A stretch of DNA of 64,000 nt from Ananas comosus (taxonomy: Eukaryota > Streptophyta > Magnoliopsida > Poales > Bromeliaceae). The translations under genes were made by a program, and so were the position numbers. This document shows positions 10,913 to 20,937 of the stretch, piece after piece (the first letter of the stretch is position 1; each line of letters begins with the position of its first letter). A model generated the notes under the pieces. It was not told the origin of the DNA. It searched no databases and worked only from the letters and a program-made list of their open reading frames with translations. Location: contig NC_033635.1 in NCBI RefSeq assembly GCF_001540865.1, positions 6,698,864 to 6,762,863 of the forward strand, in the 5' to 3' direction.

Positions 10913-13118
10913 TGTGAGATCCCTGCTGTCCTGTTGTGGAGGCTTGTCAGCAGCTCTGGAGAGTATCGGGACAAGTCTGAGTCGCGTTGGCGTCAAATAG
11001 ACGCAAAACGGACTCCGTGCGACGCGAGGGCAGCTTATCACGAGGAATTCTGCAAAACAGCAGAATTTTCTGTTTGCTGTACCGGTACAACCAGCGTGGC
11101 TGTACCGGTATAACCAGCGCGCTTTGGTTTAGCTGCTCTCGGGTTGGCTCTTGTACCGGTACAGGAGCCCGTGTACCGGTACAAGGGGGTAGGTAGAGGG
11201 GCTTTTTGGTAATTCCAAGCCTCGTTTGTATCACCCCACCCTACCTACTGCTATTTGCATGTGTAGAGAGCTGAGAGAGGAGAGTTTACCTGTTCTTTTT
11301 CCTCTCTCTCTTTAGCATCGGCCGAGCAAGGAGAAGACTGTTGGAGCTCGGATTCGTCGCCGACGTCGCGCCGCGGAGCCGTTCGGGGATACGGTTGCTG
11401 CCGGCACACGGCGAGGAGGCCGGGTGAGTGTGCGACTTTGCTGTTCTTGACGTCGCGCCGGTGCTAGTCGCGTTCGAGGTGAGTGTTCCGTTGCATTGCT
11501 TCAAGTATTGTCTTTTCGAGCTAGGTGCTGCTTGCTGATTCCCATCGTCGACCGTTAGTATTTCAGCTCGTACTCGGCGTAGGAGCATCGGATTTTGACG
11601 GGACTTGGTTCGTTGGAATCAGGACTTCGAGAGGAATCCACGAAGCCCTTACTTGCTGGATTTGGTGAAGGTTAGCTGGGTCGAAGCTCTGTTCTTCTCT
11701 GCTGTTGTGAATTTTGGACTGAATTGTGAATTTTTGATTGTAGAGCTTGGAGTTAGCTCGAGCACTGGACTTGGAGGATTCCGGTTGATCCAGCAAGGAT
11801 CATTTTGGTTCGAGGCTTCGTTTGCTGCCAGGAGCTAGCATTTCGAGGTGGATTATATCGGTTTATTTCTAAGTATATATTAGTCGACATGTATGAGTTT
11901 CGTGTTTTTGGTAAATCATATTGTAGCTCAGGTTGTTGATCGTATCATGGCTAAAAATAATCAGCATTGAGAACATGACCTGCAACCATAAATATACATG
12001 TTGGACTTGGATTCGACTTAGGAGAAAATGCAATAACGATCGGCATATGTTAAACTACCTGATTTAGCCCTAGGGGCCGTTATATGATTTTATACTGTTA
12101 CAGTATCATCATATTGAGAATTCCAGGTAGTTTAGATTTCAGTTACACTCGTGCAGTGATGTCGAGTGAATTTTTATAATAGCGTTTAGGCTGTTCCGAA
12201 CTGTTGGGTGCCGTCGGGGTTGACGGTGGACCCATATCGCCTTTTTGGCATTGGATTGTGCCGAGGGCAGGTTACCTGTTGGTTGTTAGACCAATTTGAG
12301 TCGGTCACTGGACTTTGGCTTTTGAGAGCCTGATTGAGCTCGACAGAGATAAGCTGCATACTCGGTTGGGTAGCTTCCACGAGTGCCACTTCGAAGACGG
12401 CTTTGTGCTTTTGCGTTGGTGTCGCTCATGCCGGTTGGACTTGCTCTCCACGGACCAGTTAGTGTGGAGGTAGCTGGATTGTCGCAACTGGGTAGGGACG
12501 GGTGTATTCACAGTCCCAGGGACGGGTATGTTTATAGTCCCGATTGGATTGGGTCAGATTTGACATTTCCTACAGTTGATTAGTGTAGAGCATGATAGTG
12601 TAGTGATTTGTAGCGGTTGAGTTTATTTTTTGCTTTTTCCTACTATTCTTGCTCCCTTCGGTAGACTTAGTGGGTGGACCGATATTGTTTTGGGCGGCAC
12701 CCACTGAGGATTACTTGTTTTACAGTAGTTCTCACGCCCTGTTTGTTACCCCTGTTTTGCAGAGTCACAGGTTTCGGCTGCTGCGCCTTCCGAGGCGGAT
12801 CGAGGCAAGGGCGTCGCAAGTTAGAGCCCTACCCGACGAGCAGAGCTAGAGGCACCCCTACTGCAGGTAGATGTTTTGTTTCGAGTTTATGTACATAGTG
12901 GACTTAACTCGCCAGTGCGAGTAACTCTGTATTTTGGATTTGGACTATGTATATTAAACTCAGTTTGTTTAGCTTTTGTTTTCTCTCGTAGCTCTATACT
13001 ACTGTTTGTAGTATTGTATATTTACAGGTACAGCTGTCGCTTCGTGTACAAAGGAAATTTCTTTATATACGGCGGATTTGTTGGCGTGCCTGGAGAACGA
13101 GACATCCGGGGCGTGACA
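10913..13118 (+). repeat. 3' LTR of the chromovirus, complete
   Basis: It spans 2206 bp from TGTGAGATCC to GGGGCGTGACA. The U3 holds four copies of a GTACCGGTA(C/T)-type palindrome at about 11078-11187. A donor-like AG|GTGAGT lies at 11478/11479, a hairpin at about 12705-12730 and an acceptor-like TTTTGCAG at 12755-12762. It pairs with the truncated 5' LTR. Confidence 0.93.
11078..11187 (+). promoter_or_regulatory. GTACCGGTAC palindrome array in an LTR U3
   Basis: Four palindromic units (CTGTACCGGTACAAC, TGTACCGGTATAAC, TTGTACCGGTACAGG, TGTACCGGTACAAGG) lie in 110 bp upstream of the CT-rich leader. Each holds two GTAC cores around CCGG. Equivalent arrays occur in at least four other LTRs in the window. 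Confidence 0.6.
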
Positions 13119-13450
13119 AATTGTAAATTTATAAATTAATTAATAATTAATAAAATTATTAATTAATTAATTATTAATACTTATAAATAATAATACATTA
13201 ATTAATAATAAATTAATTATAAATTAATAAACTAATTAATAATTAATTAATTATAAATTAATTAATAAATAAATAAATTATTAATATATATAACAATAAT
13301 AATTTTATTAATAATTATAAATAATAAATAAATAAATTATTTTATTATTTAAGCTACAAATAATTATTTAATATATTAATTAGATTAATTAATGCTTTAA
13401 TATCATAACTAAATTAAATTTAGACTTTAATTAACGTTGTTCCTACCTAT
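13119..13450. repeat. AT-rich low-complexity tract of ATTAATTAAT runs
   Basis: Over 300 bases are almost only A and T, with repeated TTAATTAAT units. It directly abuts the chromovirus 3' LTR. No gene is seen. Confidence 0.85.
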
Positions 13451-13964
13451 AAACAAGCTTGTTCCAGCAAAAATGGTGGAACAGCAGTTCTAGTCTTATG
13501 CCAGTTCATTTCAGAAATTCGAAAACTACCGTTTTCGGGTACCAAACGCATCGTTTGGGAACAAAGGAGGAAACAAAGCCTTATTCTCTATTGTTTCCGA
13601 ACCAAACACTGTCTTATAAATCGCCTTGAATAAATCACATGGACCACATTTCAACAGTCACCACTATCATTCTAACACTACAAATTAATCCTTTATTTAA
13701 GGACCAAAACATCATAAACATCAACTTCTTTTTACTTTCGAAAGAATAGTAGCTCTCTTTCTCTATATATATATATATATACACACACACTTATTGTTGA
13801 CACACAGTGTACTTGTAAGTTTCCTGTACAGTACGCATACAGGATTAGCATGTATTACCAATGGAAAACCAATTCTGGCCACCAACCTTGATATTTCGTC
13901 ACTACACACCATGTATAAGATAGAGGACAAGCTTTTCTGTTCAATCTGCACGTTTAGAACAACT
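13451..13964. repeat. intergenic DNA with a (TA)n(CA)n microsatellite
   Basis: No gene is recognised. A microsatellite of TA repeats followed by CA repeats lies at about 13763-13790. The remainder is unassigned unique-looking sequence. Confidence 0.55.
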
Positions 13965-13975
13965 AAAAATGTTGT

Positions 13976-14128
13976 TGTTACCGACCGTCCCTAGCGCAAG
14001 TGACAAAAGGATTTGGTGGTTGATACCTGAGAACCAAGTTTGAGTCCTAATTGATTCACATTTCCAGCTAAGTTTATTTCTAAATAAAATAAACGAAACG
14101 GATAGCATGCTATCTTTCTCTCAAAATA
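13976..14128 (+). mobile_element. tRNA-derived SINE, copy 1
   Basis: An ACCGACCGT start near 13980, an A-box-like segment (CTAGCGCAAGTGAC) and a B-box-like AGTTTGAGTCC are followed by a tail that ends GGATAGCATGCTATCTTTC and a short A-run. The same layout recurs at 37890 and, split, at 41086/54956. An 11-base direct repeat AAAAATGTTGT (13965-13975 and 14129-14139) flanks it, a normal SINE target-site duplication. Confidence 0.75.
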
Positions 14129-14139
14129 AAAAATGTTGT

Positions 14140-14304
14140 CATTCATTATTTTCATAAGATCACACCCACATACCACGTTCAAGCAAAGAATAGCCATGAG
14201 TCTTCTTACGGAGATCAGCATATCTATCTTTGCATTAATACAAGATTCAAAACATTTTCTCGGTTCAGAGAAATATTTAATGTTTCTATCCCAAATTGTA
14301 TGAT
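14140..14304. other. downstream region of the PPR gene
   Basis: AT-rich sequence lies between the SINE and the stop codon of the PPR gene and presumably holds its 3' untranslated region. No clear polyadenylation signal was singled out. Confidence 0.4.
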
Positions 14305-16248
14305 TTATTGTTGAAAAAAAATAAAACTTGGATTTCTCAATTCATAGTCTAACAAACCAATAATATCATAAACATCTGGCAAGTCATTTAGAGATTGGGT
14401 GCCTGATACAAAAACCCTAACCATATCCCTAACCGCTATCCAACTACAACCTGGTGATTTTTTCACCCCTTGTTCTATCATTTCCCTCCTCACCTTCTCT
14501 GCCGCTTTCCATTGTCCATTGGCGCAATACAAGTTGGAGAGCATCACATACCCCACCTCCTTTTGTGGCTCCATACTAACCAACTCCTCCCCTACCCGCT
14601 TACCAATACTAGCATCGCCTCGAACAAAGCACGAACTAAGCAAAGCCTCGCATATATCAGTTGCTCCTTTTCTAGCTATTTTCGGGTACCCCTCAACCAA
14701 TTTGGCCGCCTCCTCTAAATGCCCAGCTCTCCCAAGCATGTCGACAATGCAAGTCAAATGATCTGAGTTTGGTTTTAACCTATGAACAAGCTCCATTTTC
14801 GCGAGGAAAGCTCCTCCCTCCTCGAGATAGCCGGAATGACAACATGCTGTTAATATGCCAACAAAAGTGACCTCGTCGGGTTGGATATTATGAGCCAGCA
14901 TATCTTCGTACAGTTCCAAAGCTTTACTGGATCGCCCATGTTGAGCAAGTCCGAATAGCATCGCGTTCCATGAGACTAAATCTTTGTTGACACTTCGATC
15001 GAACACCTTCCTCGAGCCATCCACATCCCCGCATTTGGCGTACATGTCTACGAGGCCATTAGCAACATAGATAGAAGATTCAAAACCGCTTCGAACAACG
15101 CAGCTATGAACCATCATTCCACTCCCCAGAGCTGCCATGAGAGCGCAAGCATGAAGAACAGCACCGAAAGTGAAATCATCAGGCCTAGCCCGTGAGCTCC
15201 TTATCATGTCGTGAAAGAGTGAAAGCGCCTCCTCTCCATCCCCATTCCTCGCGAACCCTGCCATCACCGCGGTCCATGAGACGACATTGGTCTCCGGCGC
15301 TCTCCTAAACAAAGAAAGAGCTTCTCGGGCAGCGCCAAACTTCATATGAGCATTGATCATTGTGTTCCACGAGACCAGAGTTCGAGACTCCATCAACTCG
15401 AAGAGCCTTACTACATCGTCTCGCGAGCCGAATTTAGCATAAAAGCTAAGTAATGAATTATTGACCACAACGAAACCATTCCATCCTCTTTGAATTGCGT
15501 ACGAGTGGATCATACGCCCAGCGAACGAGTTTGTTAGTTCCGAACAGGCATTCACGAGGATACTAACCGTCGCATCATCACCTTCGAAACCCGACATCTG
15601 CATCTCCTTAAACAAATCCAAACAGAACTCGGCTTCTCCAATCTGGGCGTAACCGGTGATCAGTATATTCCACGCGATGACGCCTCTCGCGGGCATTTCA
15701 TCGAACAGCCGACGTGCAGATCCAAAGTTCCGGGAATTAACGTGCGCGTGGAGAAGTGAACACCACGAGAGAGCATTGCGCTCTTCCATTTCGTCGAAGG
15801 CCAACGCAGCGTCCAAAGAGATCGCGCACTTGGCGTACATGCCAAGCAGTGCATTGGCAATGGGCAGCGACGATCGGAGCCCGAGGCGGAGGAGGAGCGC
15901 GTGGAGCGCCTTGCCGGCAGCGAGATCGCGGAGGGCGGCGGAGGCCGAGAGAGCGGCGGTGAAGGAGAAGGGGTCGGGAGCGGCGCAGAGGGAGATCATG
16001 CGGGAGAAGAGGGAGAGGGCATCGCGTGGGCGCCCCGAGCGGGCGTAGGAGGTGAGCATGGCGTTCCACGCGACGGCGTCCCTCTCGGGCATCTCGTCGA
16101 ACACCTCGCGCGCGGCGGAGATGCGGCCGGAGAGGCCCAGCGCGACGATTCTTGAGGTGGCGGAGATGACGTCCGAGCGAGGGCGAGGATGTCTCGGGTG
16201 TGTTGCTAGCTCTACGATGCATCTCGATGGGGCGTTTGCTAAGCGCAT
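14305..16248 (-). CDS. pentatricopeptide-repeat protein, PLS class with E domain, intronless
   Basis: The 647-residue open frame has no intron, as is usual for this family. From about residue 27 it is a chain of PPR helical hairpins. Recurrent signatures include VFDEMPERDAVAWNAML, NALLGMYAKC, LFDEMPARGVIAWNILI, SWTAVMAGFARNGDGEEAL and MYAKCGDVDGSRKVF, alternating P, L and S lengths. The C-terminus (ACCHSGYLEEG, MLGRAGHLEEA, YVMLSNLYCANGQWKAAEKVR, KKSPGCSWI) is an E/E+ extension and there is no DYW deaminase domain. Such proteins act as site-specific RNA-editing factors in plastids or mitochondria, with a DYW partner in trans. The Arg-rich, acid-poor N-terminus suits organelle import. The sequence resembles Arabidopsis At2g36980 from memory, a likely ortholog. 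The 5' half is much more GC-rich than the 3' half, as in many monocot genes. The start is the first Met of the frame. Confidence 0.93.
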   Translation of the reverse strand: MRLANAPSRCIVELATHPRHPRPRSDVISATSRIVALGLSGRISAAREVFDEMPERDAVAWNAMLTSYARSGRPRDALSLFSRMISLCAAPDPFSFTAALSASAALRDLAAGKALHALLLRLGLRSSLPIANALLGMYAKCAISLDAALAFDEMEERNALSWCSLLHAHVNSRNFGSARRLFDEMPARGVIAWNILITGYAQIGEAEFCLDLFKEMQMSGFEGDDATVSILVNACSELTNSFAGRMIHSYAIQRGWNGFVVVNNSLLSFYAKFGSRDDVVRLFELMESRTLVSWNTMINAHMKFGAAREALSLFRRAPETNVVSWTAVMAGFARNGDGEEALSLFHDMIRSSRARPDDFTFGAVLHACALMAALGSGMMVHSCVVRSGFESSIYVANGLVDMYAKCGDVDGSRKVFDRSVNKDLVSWNAMLFGLAQHGRSSKALELYEDMLAHNIQPDEVTFVGILTACCHSGYLEEGGAFLAKMELVHRLKPNSDHLTCIVDMLGRAGHLEEAAKLVEGYPKIARKGATDICEALLSSCFVRGDASIGKRVGEELVSMEPQKEVGYVMLSNLYCANGQWKAAEKVRREMIEQGVKKSPGCSWIAVRDMVRVFVSGTQSLNDLPDVYDIIGLLDYELRNPSFIFFQQ

Positions 16249-16600
16249 AAAATGGAGCTGGAGCCTGGAGGTCGGAGTAGATGTGAAAATCGCACACGGC
16301 TCCTCCTATTTTGCCTTTCCGGGCAGGCTTCTTTCGCTACCTCTTCTTTAGTATGTGAAGAATTACAAAAAGCCTGAATTAGGGACACTCCCTCCTCCTC
16401 GGCCTCCTTTCGCTTCTATGTATACATATATCCACCGTTCAATTTTACAGTATTATTAAGATTCCCACGTATAATATTTTTTTTTTGTATTTTCTTCCGT
16501 TATTTAAAAATACCCTCACAGTTACTATTTAATAAGTTATCTCGAATTAAACGTAAGTTAAGTGTCTATTAGGATTAAAATAAATTAAAATACCTCTTCA
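16249..16600 (-). promoter_or_regulatory. probable upstream region of the PPR gene
   Basis: The minus strand upstream of the PPR start has a TATATGTATACAT-like segment near 16421-16435, about 180 bases before the ATG. It is a possible TATA element but weak. No other motif was recognised. Confidence 0.3.
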
Positions 16601-17108
16601 CAGGAATATATAAGCAATTGCCCCTATTTTCTAGCACTAATGAACTATCATATAGAACAAAACCTAAACTGATATTCATTTCAAGACGCTGCTTAGATGA
16701 ATGTAGTTACTGCATGACAAATCAAACTATATATATAGAGTCATTTCTATCATTTGGATTACTGTATAAACATCCATTTGCTTTAATTGGAACTAAAACA
16801 AAAAGACTCAATAGCAACAGATGGAACTGTGCCTAACTTGGCTATAGTTCCAACTGTACAAGTTAGATAGAATAACCTTATACAAGAGGTGAGCTTACTT
16901 ATCGAATCATTTTTTAAACGAAAGAAAAATATTTCTACACTGAAGTCAGCTCATCAACCATGCATATATAAAGTGGAGTGGAGTAGAGCTATTATACTCT
17001 TATGAGTATGAAATCCTCGTACTTGTAAGTCGTTTTAAATAATAACAACTTTCGAACCAACTATTCATACTGTTAAATATAATCTAGAGTATTGTAAAAT
17101 ACCTAAAT
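16601..17108. other. intergenic AT-rich DNA
   Basis: No coding frame or repeat family was recognised. A short open frame at 16618-16836 has no domain and is likely chance. Confidence 0.4.
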
Positions 17109-17144
17109 GTAAGGACTGAAATTTTGACAGTATAACTAAACTCT

Positions 17145-17536
17145 AGTTAGTTAATTCGCGAATTATTCACGAATTATTGAAAATCCGAATTAAACGGTCC
17201 GTTTACGAATTTTTCCCAAAGAAAGAGAATTATTCGCAAATTTTTGGGCCAGCCGAATTATTCGCGAAATATTCGCGAATAATTCGCGAATTATTCCCGA
17301 ATTATTCGCGAATAATTCGCGAATTATTCCCGAATTATTGAAAATATGAATAAAAAACTTATAATTTTTATTTTTAAATATAAATTATCTTATATTTTAT
17401 ATCTTATATTCTATATTTTATACCGAATCCGTTTTTTAAGCCGAATTTTTCAACGAATTTAAAAATTAGAAAACGAATTTTATGCGTATTATATCCGTAC
17501 CGAATTTTTGCCGAATCCGAATTAACTAACTATGAG
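17145..17536. mobile_element. Mutator-like miniature inverted-repeat element
   Basis: The 392-bp segment has terminal inverted repeats AGTTAGTTAATTCG at the left and CGAATTAACTAACT near the right end. It is flanked by a perfect 9-bp direct repeat CTAAACTCT at 17136-17144 and 17537-17545, the duplication length made by Mutator-family transposases. The right end has five extra bases (ATGAG) outside the inverted repeat. The inside is dominated by TTCGCGAA-type palindromes. No transposase is encoded. Confidence 0.65.
17268..17333. repeat. 33-bp tandem duplication rich in TTCGCGAA palindromes
   Basis: Two 33-bp units follow each other, differing at one base. Each contains ATTCGCGAATAATTCGCGAA-like palindromic DNA. 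They lie inside the miniature element and could form strong hairpins. Confidence 0.75.
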
Positions 17537-18394
17537 CTAAACTCTCTATTAACGATATTTTTTGTGTATATTTTAATTACAAAAGCACTTATCAAGTTTC
17601 GAGAGAAAACGAGTTTGAATGGAGAAATTACGTGACTTTTACTTTTCACTTAAAGTGAATAGTAACTGCGGTTTCCGGAGAGGCCAAGTGTAGGCATGGC
17701 TTTCGGCGCATATCGGACTCCATTCATTAGCGATCCAATAACTCGTTTTCAATGGTTCAGCTATCCTGGAACCAATGGCGCTGACGGATTTTAGGTTTGA
17801 CATACGGATTTCGAGAAAACTGGAGATACATATATTCTATGTATTTGTATGTAGTTTCGCCTTTTGGAGAGAGGATAGGTTTTGTCACAAATCCGTGACC
17901 AATCAAGGTGAAACAAAGTCGTGGGTTTGTTATCTCTGTCGTGCTGATCGCACTGGTGCAGTCCGTTCGCAAATCTGACGGACGGATCTCCTGATATCGC
18001 ATGTTGATCGAGGAGGGGTCATTAATGGCAAAACGGTAATTTTGCAAAAAGCTCGACATTTTATATACTGTTTTGCGTGAAATTGATTGTGGAGGTGTGT
18101 TCGTGAGTTTCAGTTGCGCTGTGAGGGACTCAATGCTAAATATTGAGTTTTGAGGGACTTGTGCGCAAATTGGAGCTTGTATAAATTGTGTAACTAGGGT
18201 TTTCATACTTGAAACCCTAACCCTAGCCCCCAGCTAACCCCAGCCACCTCCATCTTCCTCACCTGCCCTCGCCGCGCGCACCCCGGCCGCCAGCGCGTGC
18301 CTCCGGCCGCCTGAACAAACAGCTTTGTCTTCCCTCCCCATCTCCTCCACCTAACCTCCACCACTTTTGCCTATGGACCATCCTGAGTGATCCT

Positions 18395-19292
18395 CACATA
18401 CGAGAAAAGGCGGTCGTAGAGACGGTTTTTAATTATCGTGGAGGCGGTTTAAACCGCCTCTATGAACCGTAGAGGTGGTTCCAACGACCGCCTCTAGACC
18501 GCCGGCGTAGACACCGCCTCTACGGCGTAGAGGCGGTTTGATCGACCGCCGGGGAAGCTTAGAGGAAGTCCTATAGAGGCGGTTTAAACCGTCTCAACTA
18601 AATTTTTTATTTTATATAATATTTTTGTTTTTCATCTTATAATAATATAGAAGCGGTTTAAACCGCCTCTACAGAATTGACATATTATTACATAGAGGCG
18701 GTTTAACCCGTCTCTATGTAAAAAATAGTATAAAAAATTTATTAAAATAATTATTTTAGCCCACGTTTATAAGCAAAAAATTATAAATTCATTGAAAATC
18801 AAATAGTCTTAAATATTAATACAAATAAAATATTATATTTTTCTATAATAAGCAAACCAATTATACAGTAATAGCTTAACAATTCTTTGATATCATCAAA
18901 AAACATAACAAATGTCAAAACACATCATTTCATTCAATATCCAACATTTATAGTAGCAACACACTAAATAAAATAAAATTTAAATTGTTTCAAACATAAT
19001 CGACATTCCAATTTTCAATAATTTGTACAAATTTAAGCAATTTTGTGATATCCTTCAACTGTTGGCTCGTGACTTGAATTGGAGGACAATTTAGAGAGAA
19101 TGCATTATTTGAGTTATTGCTACCTACAACCTAAAAATATATCAAACAATATAATTAGCAATTGGTATACTTGATAATTGAGAAATTCATTCAAATATAA
19201 GACATTAGAAGACTTAGAGCGTACCTGGTGCTTGGTGTTGTCGGAAATACTAAAGGTTACGTCTACAAAAATCCTACAAAAAGAAGATAAAG
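18395..19292 (+). mobile_element. CACTA-like transposon fragment with subterminal palindromes
   Basis: The stretch starts CACATACGAGAAAAGGCGG, close to the CACTA consensus start. It then carries at least five copies of a GAGGCGGTTTAAACCGCCTC-type palindrome or half-site (18441-18460 is perfect; others at about 18480-18720). Such subterminal repeats are typical transposase-binding sites of CACTA elements. The other end and a transposase gene were not found. An LTR begins at 19293, so the element may have been cut by that insertion. The remainder to 19292 is AT-rich. Confidence 0.5.
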
Positions 19293-20937
19293 TGTAATAT
19301 ACCGGATTTTAATATAAAAGTAAATATAAATAAAAATAGTGTGAGATACTATTTTTATTGGACTTAAAGAAGTAAAATATAAGTCGGAAATGACTTATGT
19401 TGAAATCGGAACGGAAACAGAAGATTTAGATTTTTCTGTTGGAAACGGGGCTGATATTTTAACAAAAAATGCACAGTATCAGAAAATTATGAAAACTTGG
19501 AAATATGTCGGGATTATTTTTATGAGGCTAGATTTAAAGTTTCATGTCAATCCGACACCCGAATGGTGGAAAATAAAATCCGACTGCTATTTGCTAGAGA
19601 TTACAGTTTGGTAGAGCTTTCGGTGACCAAATATGGTCCAAACTGAAAAGTTAAGATATATTCCATTTATTTGGCAAAACCGAGCCTGACTGTCAAATTT
19701 GAACGAAAACAGACATTCAGAAGGGCCGCAAAAAGTATCTGTACCTCAGCTGCTAAACTATTAGTGTGAATAGTGTATTGTTAAGGGGGCTTTTTATAAA
19801 ATCAGCACTTGCCTTCTTCTTCTCCCTCAACCGTGCACCACACAACACACACACGCACACATGGTGAGGAGAGAGAAACTCTCCTTTCTCTCTCTAGATA
19901 CTCTCTACTCTCTCTAGATCTCTCTCCCAAAATTTGAGGGTTGGTGGAGAGCAAGCTTGGGAACACGTTGGAGGCGTCGGTTCGGGTCCTCGTGTGGCCG
20001 TTTGAGCGGCGTGCTTCCGTCTTGGGGTTCACGTTTTGGTAAGAGTTTGGGATTTTGTTTAAATCCTTAATGCATGATATTCTAGTAGCCTCTGATGTGA
20101 TGTTAGCATGTTTTCTCCATTTAATTTGGGTTATTTGGAGTATGTGTAGAGGTTAGGTTTAAAATGGTGGTTTTCTAGGGTTTGAATTATATACTCTAGA
20201 ATTGAATTTAAAGAAACCTTTAGATGCTAAATAGATGACTATTGCATGAATTAAGAGGATATATGATGATTTCTTACAATAGTACATCTTAGGGCTCAAA
20301 AAATAGAGTTTTGCTTTGTGTTAGGGTTTGATCTAAATTAACCCTATACAAACCTAATTGCTAGGTGTACGAATGCGTTGGCGGAGTTGGTTCGGCGATT
20401 CGTCGAGCCTATGCGAAGATATTGAAGAAACGGACGCTTCGGCTTCGTTTCCGTCTAGAGGGCCGAGGCGACGTCCAAAAATCATGAGAATAGATCCGGA
20501 GTATCGTGGCATCAATTTATTGACCTTAAATTTTCGGATTGTGGATTGGTGGCCGTTTGGTGGTCGAGTGCGAGTTCGAGCCGAACCGGGCGGCGGATGC
20601 CGCGGGAGGCCGATTGCAAGTGGCTACAAGCAATCGGAGAGCGATATTAGGTGGGTTGTGCTCACCGAAGCGATTAGATCGCTTCCATGTCGAAGTGGAG
20701 TATGGTTTTCTAATTGATGCATATATACATTATGGTAGCTAATTGTAATGGTAGTTGATTGCAAAGTAAATGATGGCATGAGCTAAATGCTAAAGTTAAT
20801 GCATGAGTTAGATTCGAATTGTAAATGTATAGGATGTATGCTACTAAAAGAATGCATGATCTAGATGTGCTAATTGGGTATGCATAATGTATGTTAAATG
20901 AATCATGAGCAGATGCTAAGTGAAAGCATATGATAAA

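Larger units (their letters stand above)
3858..13118 (+). mobile_element. Ty3/gypsy chromovirus (Tekay/Del type), near full length, inactive
   Basis: The order is LTR (3858-5768), primer-binding site (5777), gag (6069 on), protease, reverse transcriptase, RNase H, integrase, chromodomain (to 10861), polypurine tract (10901-10912) and LTR (10913-13118). A chromodomain behind integrase and the PR-RT-RH-IN order define a chromovirus. The leader layout and the integrase/chromodomain sequence style suggest the Tekay/Del clade. Gag and pol carry several in-frame TAG/TGA stops and at least four frameshifts, so the copy cannot move on its own. The 5' LTR lacks its first 291 bases at an N join, so the target-site duplication cannot be tested. 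The base after the element begins AATTG. Confidence 0.9.
17109..18394 (+). mobile_element. possible LTR-like fragment (U3 and leader)
   Basis: The stretch begins TGTAAGGACTG. It carries low-GC DNA, an interruption by a miniature transposon, then a CT-rich leader near 18180-18390 ending in CCGCCGCGCGC-type codon-like sequence, which resembles the layout of the other LTR 5' halves. No matching partner or primer-binding site is present, so the assignment is inferred. Confidence 0.3.

Noticed and set aside
13119..13450. A matrix-attachment region or centromere-like satellite
   Set aside because: The tract is only AT-rich low complexity without a repeating unit of satellite size.
15656..16351. 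Open frames opposite the 5' half of the PPR gene
   Set aside because: They are antisense shadows of a GC-rich coding region and show no domain of their own.
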